64,000 nt of DNA from positions 283,077 to 347,076 of the forward strand of contig MNCI01003975.1 of the NCBI GenBank assembly GCA_015680685.1, read 5' to 3'. Shown in pieces: positions 55,720-64,000 of this stretch (position 1 is the first letter of the stretch; each line of letters starts with the position of its first letter). Source of the stretch: Gnetum montanum. Taxonomy: Eukaryota; Streptophyta; Gnetopsida; Gnetales; Gnetaceae. The notes beneath the pieces were generated by a model, which was given only the letters and a program-made list of their open reading frames with translations, had not been told where the DNA came from and made no database searches. The position numbers were made by a program, and so were the translations under genes.

Positions 55720-57062
55720 CTAGAGATCTTATTTGGTAATATGATTGGATGAGCAACCTATGTGTTCTAACAATTCCAAACATCATGAACATGACTCAAC
55801 TAAAAGATATTAGAAACCTATTTGATGTATATCTTATGATACAACTTACATTATTCTATGATTGCATTTATATCCTAGAAACTACATGGAATATGGTATC
55901 TCGCCTACCATAACAATATATATCGTATACATAGAATACCATGAGCTATTTGGGAACATGCACGATCAAGAAACCTATAAAATAATGCTTATGGGATACA
56001 TTGCCTCTATTGATATTCTTGGATAGAACACCCATGGATTCCTAGAGTTTTACTTAGGAAGACACATGATTGAGCAACTTGTAAACAAACCCTTGCTGAT
56101 AGACTTTCACCGATATATTAGAAACTGTGATTGTATTCATATACAAGAAACTATATAACATATGACATATCACATGATGTGAACATATACATCATACACA
56201 TAGAATATGCTATTAGGAGACATGCTTAGATGAGAAACCTATTCCTTATGGGAGACATGGATTGCACATTGCTATCAACTATATAGATAGACTATGATAA
56301 TTTGCTTAGATGAGCAACCTATAAGATATATAGAGTCTTATGAAAAATTCTTGGATGAAATACCTATGATAGTAATTTCATATAAGATACATGGATGATC
56401 AAGCAATGTATAAGCTAACACTTAATTAGATTTCTTCACTATTCATATTATATACTTATCTCTATTAACATTGTTTGATGATCAATAAATATTATCATAT
56501 AGGTATTAGGGAACATGCATAATCAAGTAACCTATAAAATAATGCTTGTATCATGCATCATCTATAAAATAATGTTTGTGTGATACATCATCTCTATCAA
56601 AATTCTTAGATAGAATACCTATGGATACCAAGAGTCATACTAAAAAACATGCATAATCGAGCAACCTATAAAAAAATCCTTTCTAATAGGCTATTACCTA
56701 TAGAGTAGGAACTATGATTGTATTCATCTATAGGAAACTATATGACATATGGCATCTCATATAATGTGAATATGTATATCATATACATAGAATATGCTAT
56801 TAGGAGACATGATTCGACAAGAAAACTATCCCTTATGGGAGATATGGATTACACATTGCTATCAGTTGTATAGATTAAATATGATAATGTGCTCAAACAA
56901 GCAACCTATAAGATATATGGAGTCTCATAAAAAATTCTTAGATGAAATACCTATAATGGTAATTGTAGATGTCATACATGCACAATTGAGAAACCTCTAA
57001 ATCATCCTTATAGAGATTTCTTCAGCATTCATATTATATACATGCCTCTATGAACGTTATTA
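55720..57062. repeat. Tandem repeat of about 560-590 bp built from shorter motifs
   Basis: GGGAACATGCAC/T at 55,952 and 56,509 and GCTATTAGGAGACATG at 56,209 and 56,795 show two long copies. An earlier partial copy lies before 55,950. Within each unit a motif like ACATGxxxGATxGAGCAACC TATAA recurs roughly every 80-100 bp. A 29-bp internal duplication near 56,545 explains the changing period. No coding signal. Confidence 0.75.
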
Positions 57063-57068
57063 GATGAT

Positions 57069-57864
57069 TGATGAGCCGTGATATCGTGTACATGATATCG
57101 CATACATGATATCACGTCCTACCTCATCTTCTATAAATAAGAGGTGATGCCCTTTGTTCAAGGTAGTTTGACTTAGACCCTTAGCCAAACTCTTGCAGTT
57201 TTACCACTCCAGAGTTAGAATAATTTTTGTGTGCCCATAGTAGGAGTCATAGAATGAACGGATCTTTATTTAAGCAATTTGTACCTAAGCACACATTTTT
57301 GTACGGAAATAAAGACGAACTTTATGATAAACCTTGCAGCATACAAATTAAGCTAATTAGTAATTAATTATTGTTGAATGTTTAATGCTTTCCTAGTTAA
57401 TTAATCTCTCTCTCAACCTTCGATCCTCTTAGTTAAGTACACTCAGTACGACCACTTCGAGCATGCGTGTAGTGCTTGGTAACCCAGTAATGATTAGCGT
57501 TTGGTAATCCCAGTAGCATTGCATTGGTTCAGGATGTGTACGGAAAGTGGGAATGGATACTAGTGTTAGGAACAATTAGAACTTAGTTAATGAATAGTTA
57601 ATGTAAGTTAGTCACTTAGTTCTCTTTCCCTTTCCCTTATTAGCATAAGACATCAAAAAGATAAAAGCTATAAAAAATCATATACCTCAAGCTTACTTAA
57701 CCATACAACTATGACAATACAAGTAAGTTTGGGAAGACAACGATTGATTAACCCTGAGTGTTCCATTAAGGTGCGTAAGCACTTAGTCCTTGGAGTTCGA
57801 CCAGATCGCACGTGAAACGCTCGTATTCGTATGGTTGAGTGTAGGGGTACCTCGCGACTCATCA
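57069..57864 (+). repeat. T2 5' LTR
   Basis: 796 bp, TGATGAGCCG to CGACTCATCA. The first 60 bp hold repeated GATATCG/CGATATC-type palindromes. The TATA-like TCTATAAATAAGAGG is at about 57,131-57,145. Confidence 0.95.
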
Positions 57865-57883
57865 TTGGCACCGTTGCTGAGGA
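57865..57883 (+). promoter_or_regulatory. T2 primer-binding site (tRNA-Asp type)
   Basis: TTGGCACCGTTGCTGAGGA follows the LTR directly. Two C/T or G/A changes separate it from the consensus Asp-type site. Confidence 0.9.
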
Positions 57884-58009
57884 CTTAGTTGTTTGTGCGC
57901 TGCATAGAACATAGGAAATCATCCATATCGTTGGAACGTTAGAACGAACCCTTAGAGTTAATCAAAGAAAGATAAGACAACGGTACATCGCACACCGAAT
58001 AAGACAAAA

Positions 58010-61000
58010 ATGTCTTCTTCTTTGCATAAGAGCACTTCACTACCTACGACTAACACAAGAGGCAGTCAGCAGCATAGTACACATAACCAAGATCCACCAT
58101 TTCCTCAACAATTTCGTGTGGTATATACTCATCACGATGAGTATGTACCCACTTTCACCTTTATTCTCCACCAAGATGAACAACTGTGTTGGAGAGACTT
58201 GGAGGGTAACATAGTATTTCCTCTAGAACGATCAGTCCCCAACATGCTCCTTCGTGCTCTCACATGAATAGGCATGCCACTTTTATACACAGAATACATT
58301 TCATGTGATCATGACACAAGGGACTATCATCCCATAGAAGCGCAACGTCAAAGGGACTTGCAATAGGAGAGTTACCACACATCCTTGAAGGGTAAATGGC
58401 CCCATGACACTCTGCATGTCTTAAGCAAAATTGAGGGTGGTGAACCTGCTTCAACAGGTTCCCCACCAAACAATGTTCCCCCTCCTAACGATGGTCAGGT
58501 GGAGGTGTATCAGAACCTCCACTCCATGGTTCACAACCCTGGTTCTAATACCCACGAACACGAAGTGTTCAATGAGGGAACATAAACACACGATAAGGGC
58601 AGACATTCTGATCATGATCATGATCAAGGCCAAGACCACCCAAGAGAAGGTACAAAACTCTGTCACGGCAATGGTTCTCCTTCTTCTTCACCTTCATCGT
58701 CACCTTCACCCTCTCCTTCAGTTTCTATATGTAGTCATAAGGAAACCAACCATGAGGATAAAGGAAAACAGAGTGAAAAAAATCGACGAGACAATCGAGA
58801 ATGAGGACGAGGGCACTCTAAGGAATCAAGGCATAGAAGAAGGGAGAGTAGTGAACTGCATAGACACCATAGATGTTATGAATGAGATGACCACGAAAAA
58901 CCCCTACTCGTAATAGAAGCATGCTAGATATAATGGAGGCCCTAAGAGTTCCAACAAGGCACCAAAAGGATAGTAGGATCAAGATTTTAGACATGAACAA
59001 CATCCCACAATTTGAAGGGGGATACAATGTTGATCCTCAAAATCATTTACAAGCATTCCATGATGCATGTGCCTTGCAAAACATAGAAAATGAATGGAAA
59101 AAACTGAAATTGTTTCCCAAGGACACTAGTGAAATAAGCTGAAAGCTGGTACCGGTCCTTAGAATCGAAATCCATTCAGAGGTGGAGTACAATGTTAGAA
59201 CTGTTCAATGATAAGTACCAAATGTACTCCCGAGTGTCTAACCTATAAAAGAAAATCATGAACCCTTGGATGCTACCATGGGCCACTATTATGCATTGTT
59301 ACATCGTTGCACTGGCCATGGTTATTCGCAGCGGGATCAACTACACCATCTCGTGGATGGAATTAGGCATGAAAAAAGAAGAACCCTTGGGACGTATGCC
59401 CAAGGGAGATTATCAAAGCTTAGGTCTCATCAAATTCATAGATTGTTAGAGCAAGTAGCCAAAGAAGAAGGTGAGGTACAAAAGAGAGAAAGTGCGAAAG
59501 AGTACAATCGAGATCCTTCCCTCCGAAAAAGAGAAGTGAGATTTTGTGAGGAGGAAGAAGAGTCACCACTCAAAGAGATGGTGTAGGAAAACTTTGCCAC
59601 TTCAAAATTTAACAACATAAGTATTGGAAAAGGTAGATCAAATGTGGGACTCCTTGGATAGTAGGTTTGAAACTATTCTTAAAATTGTAGAGGAGTCTAG
59701 GAAGCGAGGTAGTAACCATGACAAAAAGAAAAACTAAGTGGACAATGCACGTAACAAGGGTAAGGCCAAAATGGCCATCATCAAAGAGGTTGTGGATTCA
59801 GACACGGACAATGATGGTGGATATAAGATATGCCAATACAACCATCCTAAGGGATGTTGCCCAGTGATCTCACATCTACAAGAGTCTGGGGTGTATGCAC
59901 TCAACCCACGACTTAATAAATGGCAAGCACCCCGACAGTTACCTTATCCCCAAGGTAATCCAAGGAAGTTCCACCAACCTTTAACATATTATCCAAGTGG
60001 AACTCCACCACAACCCATTGAGAAACATCAATAGTGGCAATACCCACAGTCATGGGGGATGCCACCACAAAGGCAAAAATACCCCTACCGGCAACCAAAC
60101 CCATATGGCTACTACGTGCAGCATCCAATCTCTCCTCATGACTCTGTTAGTCATGTTACACCACAACATCACTACTAAGATCGAGAGTATTATAGAACTC
60201 CCTCTCCTAGGGGAGATAACCCACAAGCATACCATCCTTCAAATCCATCCGCAACTCTCACACCGATAGCTCCATTACCATCCGCTCCAACAATGCAAGG
60301 GGAACTCCCTACTCAACTGTAGCAACGCAATGCCACAAGGGTTGTGAATCTTCAACCAGCTATTGGTACTGACAACCGTATGGAGAAAAGAACTTTCTTC
60401 AGAACCAATAGTCCAACCAATCCCTCACAACCACAAGCGGTTGAACCTATGAATGCCTCTCCATCAAATAGGGCTTTAGAGCTCCTTTCAAACCAAACGC
60501 CGAGCTCAACGCATATGGTTATGTTAACACATGTCATTACTGATTGGGTTAAGGTTGGCCACCTTCCCAGGAAATTCTCTGATCTTGGAAGCCCTCTAAT
60601 TTATCTCCAAGTCATTGGGATTGAGCCATGTAAAGCTCTTCTGGACTCAGGTTCCAGATTCAACCTAATATCACAAGAGATGTACAAAGCCTGGAACCTA
60701 CCTCCATTAAGGAAGAGCAATATTCACCTAGAGCTGGCTGACTAGTCCATCACTGTTCCCTTGGGACTGGTGGACATCGTTACCACTATGTGTGGGTGGT
60801 TGTACCCAGCTGATTTCCTAGTGATACAAATGAATAATGATAAAGGGGACTTCCCAATAATAATGGAAAGGGCATGGCTAAGTATTGTAGATGCATGTCT
60901 AGGAATCTATAATCTTTCCTTAGAAATATCTAAGGATAACACTTTTGGAAAGATTGAGAAGAAGAAGGCTCCATGCATCGCATATAGTGATATAGGGTGA
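58010..61000 (+). pseudogene. T2 gag and aspartic protease
   Basis: The ATG at 58,010 opens MSSSLHKSTSLPTTNTRGSQ. WRDLEGNIVFPLERS follows at about 58,193-58,237. A His/Asp-, Ser- and Arg-rich stretch lies at 58,590-58,910. The Retrotrans_gag region runs through IPQFEGGYNVDPQNHLQAFH (59,001-59,060) to HYYALLHRCTGHGY and LVDGIRHEKRRTLGTY, then a charged helix and a Pro/Gln/Tyr-rich tail (59,890-60,350). The protease has ALLDSGSRFNLIS at about 60,635-60,673 and FPIIMERAWLSIVDA at about 60,850-60,894. Stops at 58,265, 58,364, 58,583 and elsewhere make it inactive as read. It stops at 60,998 with no RT. Confidence 0.85.
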
Positions 61001-63327
61001 AATTGCGTGCAGAGATCATGGGTTGGGCAAAGTTTAGCATTTCCTGCATGTAACCGGTGTGCACAAGACCTTACAAAAGTGCTTGTATGCAGCAGCCACA
61101 TGACAAAGAGTCACCTGGGAGCTAATAGCTGATCAAGAGAGCAACTCACTAACGTGCATGGAACTAACTGAGGGAATAACTTGCACTCACATCAAAAGCA
61201 TAGATGCACTAGAGCAATTTCGTCACCAACTTCCAAACCTTAACCTAGAAAACATCAATTGGGGGAAGTTGGAAATTCCTAAAAAATTCAGACAAAAACC
61301 TTAATAAGAAATTGTTAGTCAATGTGCAACAGACCAAACCTTACCATGAATCTAGAATGATTAGTGCACATAATACCTCTAAGAAGGGATGACCCTGCTC
61401 ACTATTTCGGATCTCCCCCTTCCAACTCAATCATGGGGGAGATGGCCACCTCTACTAATTAATTGAGGTCATTAGTTCCTTTTTAAGTTTTTTTTACACA
61501 TTTTTTTAAACAAATTTGTTTAACTTTTCTTGTTTTTCTTTTACAACATTGTTTATGCTTTTTCATTTCTTTGTGTGACTATTTGTTTTGTTTGTTTTTG
61601 TTTTTGTTTTTTGTCTTTTTTTTGTTAGGTTTCATCACCTAATAAGTGCTCCTAATGGTGGTATGAACTGTATTCTATGGATTGGTAATGTTTGATTTTT
61701 ACCTTTGAGTTATAATGTTGATACTAAGGTATGGTTCTTTTGATATAATAGGCTATGAGTCCACGTCATCCATGCATTTATAAATTTCTATGGTCTCTCT
61801 TGGCTTGGAATTGTACAATCCTTTTCTTCATAATAAAACTATTAACGAATTGGTGACTGGGCATTTCTCAAACTGAGGAAGGACTCAAAGACTGAAAAGG
61901 ATGTGACTTCAAGGGGATTTCATGCATTTTTACTAGCCATTCTCTTGGGTTCTTGGATGTTTTCTTCTTGAGTTTTTCTTACCATTCTAACATTGCTCCA
62001 TTATCAGGAAGCTAAGCTAATAAAAATAATAATCTTTTCATGGTGTGGTTCTCACCCAAAAAAAATAAACAACAAACAGTGAAAATTCAAAGCGCACCCC
62101 TTAGAAAAAATAAGCATCTGGGCTACAAGCACTAGTTATGGAACTAAAAAAACATGTTCCCTCTAACTAAGGCCCTTTTTCACTTCCTACTTTTCCCTTT
62201 CTCATTTCCTCAGAATGGTGGTGACTCTTTGGCAAAAGCATTCTTGTCACTTCAAGTGAATGGATTGGCCAAGTGTATTAATGCAAAGTCACTAGATGTG
62301 GATTGTTTGAGGCTGGATTTGGAATGAGATCTACTAAGTCACATTAACCATAAATACACAAGGGGTTGTACACCACCTTGTTCTTGGGACTCCATTCCAT
62401 TCTCTTCTTCCCATCATTCTTTCTCCATTTCCCACCTCATTGCTGGTTGTATCAGTAGTCTATATTTTGGTTGATGCATTGTTGTCTTTTTGGTAAATTC
62501 TTGCTTCCAAATGACATTTCTAGAGCCTACAGACTCTTTGAATGTGGGTTTGTCAGGGCATAAAGGGCATGAGCCTACTTTGGGGAGGACCCACTGGCAT
62601 TCCTATTTGGTGCATCAGTTAACTTCTTTCTCTTAAACATCTTCGCAATCAACATTTGTTTTGTTCATTCCCACTTTTGACATCCATTTTATCAATGTTA
62701 TCGTTGTTTATTTTTCTCCATATTTCTTATTCCTTATCTTTTTCCATTCTATCGCTACTGGAGGATTGCTCTTAGTCATGGGGGTCCTGGTCCAATTTTT
62801 TCAATTTTCTCCTAACCCCTAAACCTTGGGTAGTCGCCAGTGTTATCTCTCTAGAATCCATATTAGCCATATCACAACTTAGCCAATCGACCTTACACCG
62901 AGGCAAGGTATCAACTGTATTGTGATTTACTTATCCTTGTTCATATGTGACTATGTTGTGTGTGCAAATGGAAATCATACAGCAATGGACTGGACCTAAA
63001 GGAAATACTTAGGATGGACTTGTGCTAGAAAAATTGTGCAAGGAACAAGATTGATGGCACGGTTATGGATGGACAACGGAAGGCGCAATCCTGGCATTGG
63101 TAGCAACATGTCTTCTTCTTTTCTCTCTCTTCTTTCTCAGCTACCAAATAAGGCTAGATGTCAATTGTGTATAGTGTTCACTCTTGTGATTATGAACACT
63201 AATGTTACCATGTATTGTAATGTTGATCCGTTCACATGTCATCCCATTCACCATTAGTTGTCATTCAAGTCAATAATCCCATACCATCCTAATATTTTGT
63301 AAGAAGCTTGAGGATAAGTTTTCATTC
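61001..63327 (+). other. T2 untranslated spacer
   Basis: Decayed sequence to about 61,425, then CTCAATCATGGGGGAGATGG (61,426-61,445), a T-rich stretch (61,480-61,630), the conserved block (62,523-62,600) and another AGTCATGGGGGT at 62,774-62,785. The short frame at 63,036-63,257 does not resemble the 3' ORF of T1, C1 or C2. Confidence 0.65.
62523..62600 (+). promoter_or_regulatory. Conserved spacer block, T2 copy
   Basis: It ends ACTTTGGGGAGGACCCACTG, nearly the same as T1 and C1, after GAGCCTACAGACTCTTTGAA and GGGCATAAAGGGCATGAGCC. Confidence 0.7.
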
Positions 63328-63340
63328 AGTCATGGGGGTA
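63328..63340 (+). promoter_or_regulatory. T2 polypurine tract
   Basis: AGTCATGGGGGTA directly precedes the 3' LTR, the same as in T1. Confidence 0.9.
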
Positions 63341-64000
63341 TGATGAGCCGCGATATCGTGTACGCAATATCACATCCACCACGCAATATTGCATACACGA
63401 TATCGGGTCCTACCTCATCTTCTATAAATAAGAGACGGCTCCCTTTGTACAAGGTAGTTAGACTTAGACCCTTAGCCAAACTCTTACAATTTTACCATTC
63501 CAGAGTTAGAATAATTTATGTGTGCTTGCAGTGGGAGTCATAGAGTGAACAGATCTTTATTTGAGCAATTTGCACCTGAGCACACATTTGTGTACAGCAA
63601 TAAAGATGAACTTTATGATAAACCTTGTAGCATACAGAGTAAGCTAATTAGTAATTAATTATTGTTGAATGTTTAATGCTTTCCTAGTTAATTAATCTCT
63701 CTCTCAACCTTTGATCCTCTTAGTTAAGTACACTCAGTACGACCACTTCGAGCATGATTGTAGCGCTTGGTAACCTAGTAACGATTAGCATTTGGTAATC
63801 CCAACAGCATTGCACTAGTTCAGGATGTGTACGGTAAGTGGGAACGAATATTGGTGTTAGGAACAATTAGAACTTAGTTAATGAATAGTTAATGTAAGTT
63901 AGTCACTTAGTTCTCTTTCCCTTTCCCTTATTAGCATAAGACATCAAAAAGATAAAAGCTATAAAAAATCATATACCTCAAGCTTACTTAACCATACAAC
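63341..64000 (+). repeat. T2 3' LTR, truncated by the window end
   Basis: It aligns with 57,069-57,709; the last 155 bp are outside. The TATA-like site is at about 63,420-63,434. The palindrome region is longer than in the 5' LTR by a small duplication (CACGCAATATTGCATACACG). Confidence 0.95.

Larger units (their letters stand above)
57069..64000 (+). mobile_element. T2: Tat/Athila-like retrotransposon with gag and protease, no pol, extending past the window end
   Basis: The 5' LTR (57,069-57,864), Asp-type primer site, gag and protease (58,010-61,000), 2.3-kb spacer, polypurine tract and the first 660 bp of the 3' LTR (63,341-64,000) are present. By eye the LTRs are the best matched pair in the window, with long identical stretches, so it is probably the youngest element. 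RT, RNase H, integrase and the 3' ORF of T1 are absent. The 5-bp sequence before it is ATGAT (57,064-57,068); its partner is off-window. Confidence 0.9.

Noticed and set aside
63036-63257. 3' ORF in T2 comparable to T1
   Set aside because: The frame is short, does not start MAPK and lacks the helical composition; treated as chance.

Overview
The window is repeat-rich nuclear DNA of a plant, most likely a seed plant with a large genome. It is AT-rich. Its elements prime from plant tRNA-Met and tRNA-Asp sequences, and the retroelement families (a Sirevirus-like Copia, tRNA-Met-primed Gypsy, Tat/Athila-like Gypsy) are plant families. I found no intact host gene, no rRNA or functional tRNA, and no prokaryotic or organellar sequence. 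Nearly every coding stretch is an old retrotransposon copy with stops and frameshifts. I cannot name the species.

Positions 1-44,463 form one nested stack, resolved from LTR pairs and 5-bp target duplications. The host layer is a Copia element. Its 5' LTR starts before the window, runs to 555 and resumes at 13,558-13,781. Its gag, protease and integrase start lie at 13,873-16,318, its RT and RNase H at 21,748-23,690, and its 3' LTR at 24,518-24,851 plus 43,009-44,463. Element A (556-13,552, minus, TSD CCTAG) sits in the 5' LTR and carries T1 (4,829-12,878, plus, TSD CTTTC). Element B (16,319-21,751, minus, Gypsy) sits in the integrase and contains an unrecognised sequence with an exon/intron look. 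Element C1 (24,857-43,003, minus, TSD ATGTG) sits in the 3' LTR and contains C2 (34,500-42,022, minus, TSD CTTAA).

From 44,464 to 57,068 there is AT-rich sequence with two copies of a tRNA-derived SINE, a second truncated copy of the A family (element E, about 47,330-52,777) holding an inverted solo LTR, an unrecognised coding remnant on the minus strand (about 53.0-55.6 kb) and a tandem repeat (55.7-57.06 kb). T2, a plus-strand Tat-like element with well-matched LTRs, runs from 57,069 past the window end.

Two things stand out. First, family A, an LTR family with no gag or pol, carries the catalytic domain of a CCR4/nocturnin-type mRNA deadenylase; two copies are present, so the capture was amplified. 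Second, the four Tat-like elements (T1, T2, C1, C2) share an architecture. Three keep gag, with or without protease, but lack RT and integrase. Three carry a long coiled-coil-like 3' ORF beginning MAPK or MVPK. All four share an approximately 80-bp conserved block in the untranslated spacer, and T1 and T2 repeat a polypurine motif internally.
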